Below are positions 52,556 to 62,696 of a DNA stretch of 64,000 nucleotides, in pieces; the stretch's first letter is position 1; each line of letters opens with the position of its first letter. The notes beneath the pieces are model-generated. The model was not told the origin of the DNA, did no database searches, and worked only from the letters and a program-made list of their open reading frames with translations. This stretch comes from a virus, in the IMG/VR virus record IMGVR_UViG_3300033143_004212, positions 1 through 64,000 of that record; one strand, given 5' to 3'. The translations under genes and the position numbers were made by a program.

Positions 52556-53242
52556 ATGTCAGATATTAAATTAATAATATTAGATATTGGTTACAAAGAA
52601 GATGCCTTTGGATTAAAAAAAGGAACTAAAGTATGAACTAAAGAATTCAAATTCAATAGTAAAGTTGCAAAACTTATAAAGAAAATTTTAGAATTAAATG
52701 GAGTAAAAGTAATTTTAACGCAACCATTAAACACATCTAAGATTTCTTTAAATGAAAGAATTATTTTAGAAAAAGAATTAAATCCAAAAGCAGACGGATT
52801 AGTTTCCATGCAAGCTGATTGGAATTCAGAAGAAGCTACTGAAGGTAGTTGGATTTTTTATTGGCACACTTCTCAAGAAAGTGGGAAATTAGCCGCTCTT
52901 ATAGATAGAGCATTAGTTGATTGTTCGAACAATGAGCACCGAGATATAACGGCATCTATGCCAGACTCTTGGAACGATTTCCAAATTTTAAGAGAAACAA
53001 ATTGTCCTTCTGTATTAATTGAGTATGGTTATATCGATAATAAAGATAGAATGAGAATATTTAGAAATAGATATTTTGCTTTAGATTGTGCGAAATCAAC
53101 TTCTGAGGGGATTTTACAATTTTTAGGAATAAAGAATTATACTTTAAAAACAAAAGGAAAAAGAATTATAAAAGTAATCAAAGGTTTAATAAAACTTTTG
53201 AATAAAATATTAAACAAAATAGAAAAAGGAGGAAACAAATGA
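52556..53242 (+). CDS. Amidase homologue lacking both zinc histidines
   Basis: 228 aa with UGA Trp 27. The Amidase_3 pattern is kept (LDIGYKED, EFKFNSKVAKLIKKIL, GLVSMQADWN, VLIEYGYIDNK) but the first zinc His is Tyr (DIGYK where DxGHG is expected) and the second is Gln (SMQAD where SIHAN is expected). Both Glu are retained. It is probably not catalytic; a wall-binding or regulatory role is possible. C-terminal basic helix. AAGGAG precedes the ATG. It overlaps the next gene by 4 nt. Confidence 0.75.
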
Positions 53243-53598
53243 ATCTAGCTATTGTTTTTGCTTTTTTAATGGTTATAGCTATTGTAGCTTATTTACGATA
53301 TTTATCACCTTATTTAAGAGTTAAAGGATTAGACTACTACAGTGAAGTTAGATTAGCTTTAATGCTTACTGGCTATGTTTTTAGAGAGAAAAAGGTAAAA
53401 GATATTGCAAGAGTAGCTTTATTAGTAGTAACAGAATTAGAGGAACTATCAATATCCCCTGAAGAGAAACATGTAGAGGGCGTTGAAAGACTAAGTATTA
53501 AATTATTAGAAGAATTCAACTTAGAATTAGAAGAAGGTGCATTAGATCTATTGATACAAGTAGCAGTAGCAATGCTACCAAAAACTAACATAGAATAA
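53239..53598 (+). CDS. Holin-like protein of LLH type (119 aa)
   Basis: AAAGGAGGAAACAA precedes the ATG. N-terminal membrane segment (residues 3-23), then a helical domain (ARVALLVVTELEELSISPEEKHVEGVERLS ... LLIQVAVAML) with the Glu/Lys pattern of the LLH holin group. Placed in the lysis region; assignment moderate. Confidence 0.65.
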   Translation: MNLAIVFAFLMVIAIVAYLRYLSPYLRVKGLDYYSEVRLALMLTGYVFREKKVKDIARVALLVVTELEELSISPEEKHVEGVERLSIKLLEEFNLELEEGALDLLIQVAVAMLPKTNIE

Positions 53599-53616
53599 TA
53601 AAAGGAGGAACCCTAT

Positions 53617-54057
53617 ATGGCAGTAACTGCTAAAATGATGGGACAATGTTTAATAAAAGCTTTAAATAAAGAACTTGACTGGGATACAGATACTATTAAA
53701 GTTATGCTTTATGAAGACGATCTTGTTATAGATCAAGACACTATGATATATCTAGACGATATAGTAACTGGAACAGAAGCTTCTGGAACAGGCTACACAG
53801 CAGGTGGAGACACTTTAGCTTCAAAGACTATAGATTATACTGCAGGAACTAATACAATCAAATTAGATGCGGCAGATACAACTTGGACAGCTTCAACAAT
53901 AACTGCTATGTATGCAGTTATCTATCAAGATACAACAGTAGCATCAACAAGTGTATTAATAGCTTATGTTGACTTTGGTCAAAATGAGTCATCAAGCAAT
54001 GGTGACTTTAAAATAACATGGCATACAGATGGAATTGCAACTATAGTAGCATCATAA
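53617..54057 (+). CDS. Structural protein (146 aa)
   Basis: AAAGGAGGAACCCTAT precedes the ATG. Beta-rich; KVMLYEDDLVIDQDTMIYLDDI near residues 28-50 and a repeated Thr/Ala pattern suit a small fibre or virion accessory protein like those found beside fibre genes. No UGA. Confidence 0.65.
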   Translation: MAVTAKMMGQCLIKALNKELDWDTDTIKVMLYEDDLVIDQDTMIYLDDIVTGTEASGTGYTAGGDTLASKTIDYTAGTNTIKLDAADTTWTASTITAMYAVIYQDTTVASTSVLIAYVDFGQNESSSNGDFKITWHTDGIATIVAS

Positions 54058-54061
54058 TATA

Positions 54062-54088
54062 AAAGGACTATAATAGTCCTTTTTTTAT
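54062..54088 (+). terminator. Terminator
   Basis: AAAGGACTA, short loop, TAGTCCTTT plus T run. Confidence 0.85.
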
Positions 54089-54114
54089 TTTATAACCCAA
54101 AGGAGGGAAAGTAG

Positions 54115-56472
54115 ATGGCAGAAGTAATTAAAACCTTTACATTTACTAGTACCTTAGAAGGTTGGACAGGAACTGATGAAGGTAAGGCATATGCTGTCAA
54201 TACGTCAACAGATATTGGATTTGATGCGATTGGTCGTAACCAAGCAGGAACTCCAGATTGGACTTGGACAGGAGATTGGGAAGATTTAGGAGTAACGCCT
54301 GGTCATACAGTAACAGAAGTATTATTATCATTTGATGTTAATTGTGATTTATATAATATTGTAGATGTTGCTAGTTTTACTTACACACTGACTGCAGGAG
54401 GAGAAACATCTCAAATTATTTGAGATCCAACAGCGACAGAGTCTTATAACACGAAAACAGGTATTTTAAAAGTATTTTCAACTGCGAAAGATAGTACTGG
54501 TACCCTTAGTTTAGTTATTTTAGGTGATATGGATACAGGTAATAATAGTGCCGCAGAGCTATCTGTAAATTTTGATAATGTTAAAATAACTATTACAACA
54601 GAAGCAGCATCAACGCCAGTAACAGTTAATGCAGTGACAAGTACAAATACTTCGAGTGCTCTGATTCCAACAATTCTTGCAATTAAGAATGTGGATATCA
54701 CAGGAGTAACATCAACTAATACTTCAGATGCAGAAGTACCAATTATTGTTGCAGAAACTTCTACTAATATTTTAGCAGAGACATCAACTAATAATACAGT
54801 TGCTAAAGAACCTAGTATAAATACTATTAGAGCTCCTACCATTGATGCAGAAGTATCAACTTCTACTTCAGATGCGCAAGAACCTTCTATAAGTGCAAGT
54901 TTAAATATAAATGGAGAAGTATCAACTTCAACAAGTGATACAAATATTCCTACATTAAGTACCGGAGCAGGTATAAGTGGAGAAGCATCTATTTCAAATA
55001 CCGATGCTAAAATTCCTACATTAAGTGTAGGAATAAACATTCCAGGAGAAACATCAACTTCAACAAGTGATGCTAAAATTCCTACATTAAGTTTTGATAC
55101 AAGTGTTATTATTACAGGTGAAGTATCTATTTCAAATACTGATGCTAAAATTCCTACATTGAGCATAGAAATAAATGTAAATGGAGAAACATCTACTTCA
55201 ACAAGTAATGCTAATGAACCTACTATAATTGTAGATACAAGTACAGATATTGCAGGCGAGGTAGCAATTTCAAATACGAATGCTCAAATTCCTTTATTAA
55301 GTTTAGGATTGAACATAAATGGAGAAACATCTACTTCAACAAGTAATACTAATATTCCTACACTAAGTGTAGAAATAAATATTTTAGGAGAAACATCTAT
55401 TTCAACAAGTGATGCTAACGAACCTGTATTGAGTTTAGGATTAAATATAGATGGAGAAACATCTACTTCAACAAGTAATGTTAACGTTCCTACATTAAGT
55501 TTAGGATTAAATATAGATAGTGAAGTAGCAACTTTAACGAATGATGCGAATATTCCTATATTAAGTACTGGAATAGGTATAAATGGTGAAATAGCAACTT
55601 CAACAAGCAGTATTAATGAACCTGTTATTACAACAGTTAGAAATATTAATATTTCTAATGAGGTATCTACTTCAACGAGTAGTGCTAATATTCCTACATT
55701 AAGCTTTGGAGGAAGTGTTAATATTGCAGGAGAAACATCAATTTCGAATACGAATATTGAAACTCCTTCATTAAATATAGAAATAAATATAAGCAGTGAG
55801 GTAGCAACTTCAACAAATAATGCTAATGAGCCTACATTAAGTTTAGGATTAAATATAATTGGAGAAATATCAACTTCAACAAGTGATGCTTATGAAGCAA
55901 TTATAGATACAAAATCAAATGTCGATATTAGCGCGGAAACATCTATTACTAATACAACTGCAGAAGAACCTTTACTTAGTTTATCTACAGTAATAAATAA
56001 TGAAACATCAATTTCAAATACAAATATTGAAATCCCTGTAATATTTACAGAAACTAATATAAATATTAATAGTACAGTATCAAATTCAAATACAAATATT
56101 AATATACCTATAATAGATGCTATAATAAATTCTTATATAAATTCTGTTTTAGTGACATCAAATACTGATGCTTTAGAACCAACTATTGAAACTATTATGA
56201 ATGCATTAATAAGTGCGGAAATAGCAGAATCCAATATAGAAATTCCTCTTCCTTTCTTTGGAGAGCCAATAAATATAGAAGTGAATGCAGAAATAGCAAC
56301 TTCTAATAGTTTTGCTTTTGGAGATGCAGTCTATACAAGTATAGATGGAAGATTAAAGTATATTTCAGAAGTTATCGTATACGAATCTGTTAGAGATATA
56401 TTATTAGAAAGTAAAATTAGAAATATTCTTATTAAAGGATTAATAAGAAATATTAAAATACAATCAAAATAG
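54115..56472 (+). CDS. Fibre or adhesin of about 20-residue repeats (785 aa)
   Basis: AGGAGGG precedes the ATG. UGA at 54421 is Trp 103. The first about 160 residues form a carbohydrate-binding-like beta domain. Then more than 20 repeats of about 20 residues of the type GE[VT]STSTSDAN[IE]PTLS[LV]GLNI, alternating with an SISNTDAKI variant, run to about residue 720. A short basic C-terminus ends it. A large reverse-strand frame over the same DNA is a shadow of the repeats. Likely a surface-binding spike or fibre. Confidence 0.75.
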
Positions 56473-56486
56473 TTAGGAGGATGAGA

Positions 56487-56810
56487 ATGACTAGAGTCAC
56501 AGTAGGAGATACAGTAAGACTTATTGTAGAATTCTATGATTTTAATGGAGACCCAATAGATCCAACATCTATAACTATAACAGTAGAAAATAAGCAACGA
56601 GAAATTTTATTACAAGAATCAATTACTGGAGCAGATCATGTATTAAATGATAAAGGTCTTGCAATCCCTGGACAGTATTATTATGATTTTGAAACAACAG
56701 AAGTAGGAATCCAATACTACTATTTTAAGGGTACAATAAATGGAACTCCAGGATTAAGGAATGGAAGTTTTTCAGTTATGGATATAGACGGAACAGGAGG
56801 AAGAATATAA
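56487..56810 (+). CDS. Ig-like fibre-associated protein (107 aa)
   Basis: TTAGGAGG precedes ATGAGA; the ATG at 56487 gives correct spacing, an ATG at 56481 does not. Beta sandwich (VTVGDTVRLIVEFYDFNGDPIDPTS ... GQYYYDFET) similar in shape to 45341-45679. Likely a fibre base or decoration protein. Confidence 0.65.
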   Translation: MTRVTVGDTVRLIVEFYDFNGDPIDPTSITITVENKQREILLQESITGADHVLNDKGLAIPGQYYYDFETTEVGIQYYYFKGTINGTPGLRNGSFSVMDIDGTGGRI

Positions 56811-57035
56811 ATGGATATTCAAATAAATTATACGGATTACCCAGATGTAATTGAAACTATAGTTATCAATACAGGAACTAATCAAAAAATTACGATAAGC
56901 TTCCCGGCCGCGGATACAATTGAATTGCTATCTGAAGATACTTCAACTTTAGAAACAGTTACGCATACAATAACTAAAGAAGAATTAGCAGACATGATAG
57001 CGGTGCTTATTGAAGCATCAGGTCAAATAGAATAA
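56811..57035 (+). CDS. Small protein of unknown function (74 aa)
   Basis: Starts directly after the previous stop; GGAGGAAGAATATAA precedes the ATG. Beta-rich and acidic. Last gene of the rightward cluster. Confidence 0.65.
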   Translation: MDIQINYTDYPDVIETIVINTGTNQKITISFPAADTIELLSEDTSTLETVTHTITKEELADMIAVLIEASGQIE

Positions 57036-57042
57036 AAAAAAT

Positions 57043-57070
57043 AAAGAGTGATTAATTTCACTCTTTTTTT
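57043..57070 (+). terminator. Bidirectional terminator closing the rightward cluster
   Basis: AAAGAGTGA, TTAA-type loop, TCACTCTTT followed by T run. It also lies just after the leftward RuvC gene. Confidence 0.8.
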
Positions 57071-57075
57071 TACGT

Positions 57076-57801
57076 CTAATCTCAGTCTAAATATGTTTTT
57101 TCATTTATTTTACTTGATCCGTATTTCCCAATACAGATTGCTTCGGCTTCATCATCTGTAACTTTTATTCCAAATTCTTTAAGTACGTATTGTTGGGCAC
57201 TTCTTTTTAATTGCTGTCTATTTTGTCCTTTAATACCGCAGAATTTACGTCATTCAGAACTATAAACAGATTCATAAGAAATATCTAATGAATGTGCTAC
57301 CAATTTACATACTCCTAAAACCATTGAAAGAGTTTTAAACAATCCCACATTATGCTCTAGTTGTATATCTTCAAAATATATTATATCCGCATTTCTTTCT
57401 TCAATAAAATTTTTTAATCATTTACTTATCATGTGTAATCTGTGTATTACATTTTTACTGCCTGCAAAATCCACTACTCCATAATCTGTTAAACTACCTG
57501 CCTCTCAAACAGAATATCCAATAAGTCTAGAAGATTGGTCAAAAGCCAATACTGTTTTAGCATTTTTTGGTTTTTCTATAATACCTCCAGTTGTTTTAAT
57601 CTTCTCTCTTCGAGTATCTTGAACAGAAGAAATTTCTTTAACGGTAATTCTACCATTCCTATTAAATTGTTCTCGATACCTTTTAATAGTTTGTAATGAA
57701 GCTCCCATTTTTTCTGCTATCTCTTGATCGAATAAAAAGTCTTTAAATAATGATTCCATCTTTTCTAAATTCTCCATAGTTGGATTAAATCGTTCTTTCA
57801 T
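57076..57801 (-). CDS. ruvC: RuvC-like Holliday junction resolvase with HTH domain
   Basis: 241 aa with four UGA Trp codons (plus-strand TCA at 57082, 57250, 57418 and 57505). N-terminal helix-turn-helix (IAEKMGASLQTIKRYREQ), then RNase H-fold elements: VLAFDQSSRLIGYSVW (first Asp), IIYFEDIQ (Glu) and TDDEAEAICIGKYG (C-terminal acidic pair). The fold is clear only when UGA is Trp. It resolves branched DNA before packaging. The ATG is close to the dUTPase stop. Confidence 0.85.
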
Positions 57802-57808
57802 TATTTAC

Positions 57809-58258
57809 CTACTCTCCGGTAGAGCCGAATCCTCCTGCTCCTCTTTCTGTCTCTCCTAAATCTTCTAATTCTTCTACTACTTCCCATTCTTCTACAACCG
57901 CATAAGAGTTAAGAACCATTTGTGCAATCCTGTCTCCAATATTAATTGTATAAGGTTCATTACTTAAATTTACTAAAGGTACTCCAAGTTCACCTCTATA
58001 ATCACAATCAAGTGTACCAACACAATTAATTAAAGTGATACCATATTTAATTGCCAATCCACTTCTAGGTCTAATTTGCATTTCGATACCAAAAGGTAAT
58101 TCAACATAGAGCCCAGTTGAAATAATTGCTCTTTCCATTGGTTGTAAAGTAATATTCATAGTTGAATATAAATCTGCTCCAGAACTTCCTACAGTTTTAT
58201 AGCGAGGTAATTTAGAATTTTTATCTTTCATATATACTTTTACTTTAACTCTATCCAT
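57809..58258 (-). CDS. dut: dUTP diphosphatase
   Basis: 149 aa, trimeric dUTPase with all five motifs: GSSGADLYS, RPRSGLAIKYGI, GTLDCDYRGELGV, GDRIAQMVL and the C-terminal ERGAGGFGSTGE. It converts dUTP to dUMP, keeping uracil out of DNA. It overlaps nothing and sits in the leftward replication operon. No UGA. Confidence 0.95.
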   Translation of the reverse strand: MDRVKVKVYMKDKNSKLPRYKTVGSSGADLYSTMNITLQPMERAIISTGLYVELPFGIEMQIRPRSGLAIKYGITLINCVGTLDCDYRGELGVPLVNLSNEPYTINIGDRIAQMVLNSYAVVEEWEVVEELEDLGETERGAGGFGSTGE

Positions 58259-58261
58259 AGA

Positions 58262-58483
58262 TTACTCCTCTCCATTGAATATTTTCTTTAATTTAACGAT
58301 ATAAAAATCATCATAGACTTCGCCTTTCTTAGTTTTAGTTTTATGTTGACTAGTATAATCTTTTAATTCATATTGATCTTCATATTGGTTATCTTTTGCT
58401 GATTGGATTAAAGCTTCTGCTTCAGGTTCACTTTCGCATCTGTAAGTTTCTAATACTTCTTTTAAAATTCCCATTCTTTCCAT
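58262..58483 (-). CDS. Small protein of unknown function (73 aa)
   Basis: GGAGATACAA precedes the ATG. Begins with a helix (MGILKEVLETYRCESEPEAEALIQSAKDN) followed by strands and a Lys-rich end. The gap to the dUTPase gene is 3 nt. Resembles small proteins that accompany phage nucleotide enzymes; no family recognised. Confidence 0.7.
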   Translation of the reverse strand: MERMGILKEVLETYRCESEPEAEALIQSAKDNQYEDQYELKDYTSQHKTKTKKGEVYDDFYIVKLKKIFNGEE

Positions 58484-58501
58484 TTGTATCTCCTTTTTTC
58501 T

Positions 58502-58756
58502 CTAGTAAGTTTTTATTTCAATTCTTGATTCTGAATAAACAGAATTCATAAATTCTTTATTAAGTCGTTCTATTGATCTTACAAAAATTTGAATCTTTTT
58601 ATTTTTATCTTTTTTTAATTCTTTTTCAATAAATTCTTTAACTGCTGAATCATTATTATGAACTGTTTCAGTATAAGGTTCTGGTTTATTATCTTCTTTT
58701 ATAAATAGAACTACATCACGTGCAAAATTTGTTGAATTATTATAATAAATAATCAT
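58502..58756 (-). CDS. Small protein of unknown function (84 aa)
   Basis: AAGGTATATA precedes the ATG; overlaps the previous gene by one base. Basic alpha/beta with a KEFIEKELKKDKNKKIQIFVRS segment. No family recognised. Confidence 0.65.
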   Translation of the reverse strand: MIIYYNNSTNFARDVVLFIKEDNKPEPYTETVHNNDSAVKEFIEKELKKDKNKKIQIFVRSIERLNKEFMNSVYSESRIEIKTY

Positions 58757-59124
58757 TATATACCTTCTTTCACATCTACGGTAAAGAAATCTGCAGATAC
58801 AAGGCTATAGCAAATCCCTCCTATCCAAAAATCTACTTTATTCTCGTCATCAAAAGAAGTATCTATTAATTGAATTTTTCCTACATACTTTTCTAAAAAT
58901 TTGAATACATCACTTGATTTTTCTAAATTAAGAAATAAAGTAATATAAAATGAATCTGATTCTCTATCATAAGGTTTTAAAATAAGGAATCTGTCAGATT
59001 CATATTTAGATAAAAATTCTTTATCAATTATTTTGATTCTTTTTAATTTATCTTCAACAGAGATTTCATCAGGTAAGTTAGCTTCAATTAAATTATTAAC
59101 TGTAAATCTTTCGTCATTATTCAT
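58756..59124 (-). CDS. Protein of unknown function (122 aa)
   Basis: The ATG at 59124 (GAAAGGTAAAGACA upstream) lies inside the end of the previous gene; an upstream extension to 59148 lacks a ribosome site. Alpha/beta with acidic patches. No motif recognised. Confidence 0.65.
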   Translation of the reverse strand: MNNDERFTVNNLIEANLPDEISVEDKLKRIKIIDKEFLSKYESDRFLILKPYDRESDSFYITLFLNLEKSSDVFKFLEKYVGKIQLIDTSFDDENKVDFWIGGICYSLVSADFFTVDVKEGI

Positions 59125-59704
59125 TGTCTTTACCTTTCTCTTCTTCAAGTTTTTTAGCTCTTTCTGCCTTTTCTGCTTTTTCTTTTTCTCTTTCTTCTTG
59201 TCTGCGCTTAATTCTTAATTCCTTACTTATTTTCTTTAGAGCAGACTCTGCAAGTAAGAAAGTTCTATAAACTGCACCATTCTTTTGTATCGCTCCAATT
59301 AAAAATTGATCAAATGAAACTGGAGTATAAATTAGTTCATAAAGATCATTATCATAAATTCTTTCATCTTCTGCATAAGCAATAATTTGAATCTTACTTT
59401 CTTTATCTCTAGTGATATTAATTCGATCAATTGCCGCAATAATCATAGCTGTTGTAGTATCTGCATTATGAATATCTAAAAGTATATAATCTGCTAATGC
59501 TATTGAAAGCATTAATCTATCTAATATTTCTTCACAATGTTTTAATTCTACTGTGTAATAAAAATCGCTTATCTCATGAAGACTTTGGAAATTTATGTGT
59601 CTCATTCTGTTATTTTCTTTCAAATCTTTTAACTCTTTTCTTCTCATTTCTTTATTCGTTCTGCCATAAAAAGGACTAGCAATTAAACAAAGTTTGTCTT
59701 CCAT
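59117..59704 (-). CDS. Possible nucleoside-deoxyribosyltransferase-like protein (195 aa)
   Basis: First gene of the operon; GGAG lies 8 nt before the ATG. CLIASPFYGRTNKEMRR at the start and ADYILLDIHNADTTTAMIIAAIDRI mid-protein resemble the nucleotide-binding core of deoxyribosyltransferase-type folds; the C-terminal 50 residues are a Lys/Glu helix. A nucleotide-salvage role suits the neighbours (dut, RNR) but is weakly supported. Confidence 0.5.
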   Translation of the reverse strand: MEDKLCLIASPFYGRTNKEMRRKELKDLKENNRMRHINFQSLHEISDFYYTVELKHCEEILDRLMLSIALADYILLDIHNADTTTAMIIAAIDRINITRDKESKIQIIAYAEDERIYDNDLYELIYTPVSFDQFLIGAIQKNGAVYRTFLLAESALKKISKELRIKRRQEEREKEKAEKAERAKKLEEEKGKDNE

Positions 59705-59744
59705 ACAATTCTCTCCTTTATTCTCATATTTTCCTTATATATAT

Positions 59745-59773
59745 ATTATAACATTTTTTTTTCAAAAAGTCAA
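59745..59773 (-). promoter_or_regulatory. Promoter of the dut-ruvC operon
   Basis: Minus strand: TTGACT (59768-59773), 17 nt, TATAAT (59745-59750). No box. Confidence 0.85.
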
Positions 59774-59784
59774 GTAATTCAGTT

Positions 59785-59810
59785 AAAAAAGAGAGAATTT
59801 ATCTCTCTTT
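59785..59810 (-). terminator. Terminator of the RNR gene
   Basis: AAAGAGAGA, loop, TCTCTCTTT next to the stop at 59809, with A/T flanks. Confidence 0.75.
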
Positions 59811-62139
59811 ATTTTATTGGACATGCACCAGTATCACACGAACTACCAATGATTTCAAAATCTTCTCCTGTTTCGTATTTTGCGATTAGATGAGGTTTAA
59901 AATCTGACATTTCTTTTTTCATCTTTAAGTATGTTTCTTCATCTATTTCCTCGTAAGGTAATAATTCGAATGCATTATCATCTAATGATAAGAACGAAAT
60001 TGCTACAATGTCATCCCAATTGTTTCATACCCATTGTTCTACTTCTTCCCATTCATGATTTCTAACATGAACAGTAATTGAAGCATTATGATCTACATAA
60101 TGTGTCATGAACATTTTGTATACTTCTAATTGTTCAATCGCGCTAACATCCATTTTTGTTTTTCCTTTTGGTGCTTTAACCGGAAATTCAACTACGTATG
60201 TTTTAACATTTGGTTCTGATTGTCCTACTTCTGGAACCATATTCCAACCTAAATCTCTTACAACTTTAGCCATTGGATCATTAGCACTAATTCTAACTCT
60301 TCTAATATAGTAAGGAGAATGTGCAAAATGTAACCCACTTGATACTGTAGGTAATTGTGATAATGTACCTTCTGGTTTTACAGTTGTTGCTAATATAGGT
60401 TCATTTCCTCCCATTACTTGTGCTATATCTTTTGCAGTCTTTTTAACTATTTTTTTCATATGAGCGAGTAATATCGCTTGTTTATCTTTATTTAATCCTG
60501 ATAAATTAACCATGTCTTGATATCCTGTCATAGATACACCAATTAATCTATCTCGTTTATTAACGCTATTCCATCTTGGAAGTTCCATTTCTATATTCGT
60601 CATTCTATATGCTGCTCTAGTTAATAATTCTAATGCACGGTCCATTCCTTTTCGATCTATGCTACCATCTTCATTAACAAACATTCTGATAACAAGAGTA
60701 ACTAAATTACACATTCCTTTATTATCTAATAGTATTTCAGCGCACGGATTGAGTCCTACAAAATTATCTCTTCGTTTTTTAGCAGCTTCTTCATTTGAGA
60801 GTCCTGGTTCTCCTGTATATCTCATTTGTTGTATGTGCCAATGTAGCTGTTCTCTTTTAGGCTTATTTTTATAAATGATTGTATTGTTACTCATTTGTCT
60901 ATGGATGATTTCTTTATCAACTATCCATTGACCATCAATTTGTTTATATATATTGTTTTTAGCAGTCAATATATCTTGGTCATCATAATCAAATAGAATC
61001 ATTTCGCTAGTTCTTCTAACTCCACCACTTACTACATTTTCTCCTATAATATTTGCTATATCCATGAGTTCATAAGTTTCTAAATATCTAATTGGATCAA
61101 TTCCATTTTTTAGAACTTTATCTATTTTTTCATACATATTCGTCAATGCAGTATGACCGCTTGCGTATCCACCGAAAGTTTTTAATCTTTCTCCTTTTGG
61201 TCGGACACTATCATAATCGAATATAATTGTTTCAACAACTTTAAAATCATTTGCTGTTAAAATTTCAAAAAAGTATCTAATACTTCTTGCTCAACCTTTT
61301 TTACTATCTCCAACTATAATTTTAACTACTGTATTATCATTATTAAATTTTAAAGTAGTATGTTCATCACGCTCGCTTCTAATTTTTTTTGGATTATAAT
61401 TTTTATTAATAATCTCAACATCTGTTCTGATTAAAGGTAGCATATCTTTTTGTTCTTTTGTAATCTTTAATCCCATTCCTGAACCAAGCATTAACAAATA
61501 AAATAATTCATAAAAACATTCATAATCATTAACACTATCAAAAGCACAATTAAAATTACTTTGTGGACTAATTTCCGCAACTGGAGTTCCACCTATCCAG
61601 AATGTACGTCCTGATAAGAAACCTTTTAAATTATATATTAAATCGAATAATTCTTCTGCTTCACGCTTGCTACAATTACCAAGTGAACAATTATAATCTA
61701 CCGCTCTCGCTACAGTTTCCCACCAACGTTCTCTTCTTTTCTCTCCTGGTAAATATCTAGAATATGTTCTGTAATAAACAAAGCTACCTATTTGATGCTC
61801 AAATGGGTCTGGTAAATGTTTATATTTACTTATAAAATCTTCACTTAAAAATTGATATATTCTTTTAATTCTATTTTTCTTTTCATTCTTATAATTAATG
61901 TAATCACTAGCAACTTCAAAAAAACCTTGCTCCATTAAAGAAATTTGTACAAATTTTTGAATTTCTTCGACGTGTACTTCATCTTTTGTAATCTTATCTA
62001 TAATTCCTGCTGAAATTAATTTAATTTCACTTAATTTTAGCAACGTATCAGATTCTTTAGCCGCACTTTTAATATTTCTTTCTATGACAGAAATATCGAA
62101 AGGGACTTTTTTACCATTTCTTTTTATAACTATTGCCAT
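59809..62139 (-). CDS. nrdJ: Adenosylcobalamin-dependent (class II) ribonucleotide reductase
   Basis: 776 aa, single-chain RTPR type. ATP-cone-like N-terminus (VIKRNGKKVPFDISVIERNI), GLNPCAEILL active-site Cys, FAHSPYYIRRVRI, EGTLSQLP and the C-terminal CDTGACPIK redox pair. UGA Trp at plus-strand 60025 and 61291. Class II enzymes need B12 and reduce NTPs without oxygen, so the phage can make dNTPs in anoxic or oxic cells. AGGAGAGAACAT precedes the ATG. Confidence 0.92.
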
Positions 62140-62149
62140 ATGTTCTCTC

Positions 62150-62611
62150 CTAATCGATTGCTTTAAAGAATTCTATTTCTTCTCCATCTGCTAGCCCTTC
62201 CTTTAATGCTACTAAAGTTTCTTCTAAATTCTCTATCTCATAGATTTCATCTGGTTCACTTTCTATAGAGAATGCAAATTTAACATCTTCATTTCTAACA
62301 ATAAAAAGCATCATTTCATATACATCTATTTCTTTCCAACCGCATATTTTTAAATCGAATCTATCATACAAGATATCTTGTAATCCTATGCCTTCAAGAT
62401 AATTATTATAATTATATGGTTCTTCTGCGAATCCTAAATTTCCTGTTGGTTCCATAACTACTAAGTCTATAACTTTACCATTCATATTATAAGATGTTTG
62501 AATTTCATTTCCATTTAAAGTTATTTCTAAAACTTTACTTTTATTTTCCAAATTATTTAAATATTCAATTAATTCTAAGAGATTAAATCTTTTATCTTCA
62601 TACAATACCAT
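62150..62611 (-). CDS. Protein of unknown function (153 aa)
   Basis: GGAGGTATACAA precedes the ATG. Acidic, alpha/beta, starting VLYEDKRFNLLELIEYLNNLENKSKVLEI. It lies 10 nt before the RNR gene. No family recognised. I see a -10-like TATAAT upstream at about 62657, without a clear -35. Confidence 0.7.
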   Translation of the reverse strand: MVLYEDKRFNLLELIEYLNNLENKSKVLEITLNGNEIQTSYNMNGKVIDLVVMEPTGNLGFAEEPYNYNNYLEGIGLQDILYDRFDLKICGWKEIDVYEMMLFIVRNEDVKFAFSIESEPDEIYEIENLEETLVALKEGLADGEEIEFFKAID

Positions 62612-62696
62612 TTGTATACCTCCTTTTATTATATACTATATTTTGTGCCCTTAAATAATTATAGCATATTTTTGAATAAAGCGGAATATGAGGAGT

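Noticed and set aside
54444-55166. Minus-strand 240-codon frame
   Set aside because: It is the mirror image of the fibre repeats in the gene at 54115; no ribosome site or promoter.
57076-57504. RuvC gene as a decayed pseudogene
   Set aside because: All four apparent stops are UGA at positions that restore RuvC motifs when read as Trp.
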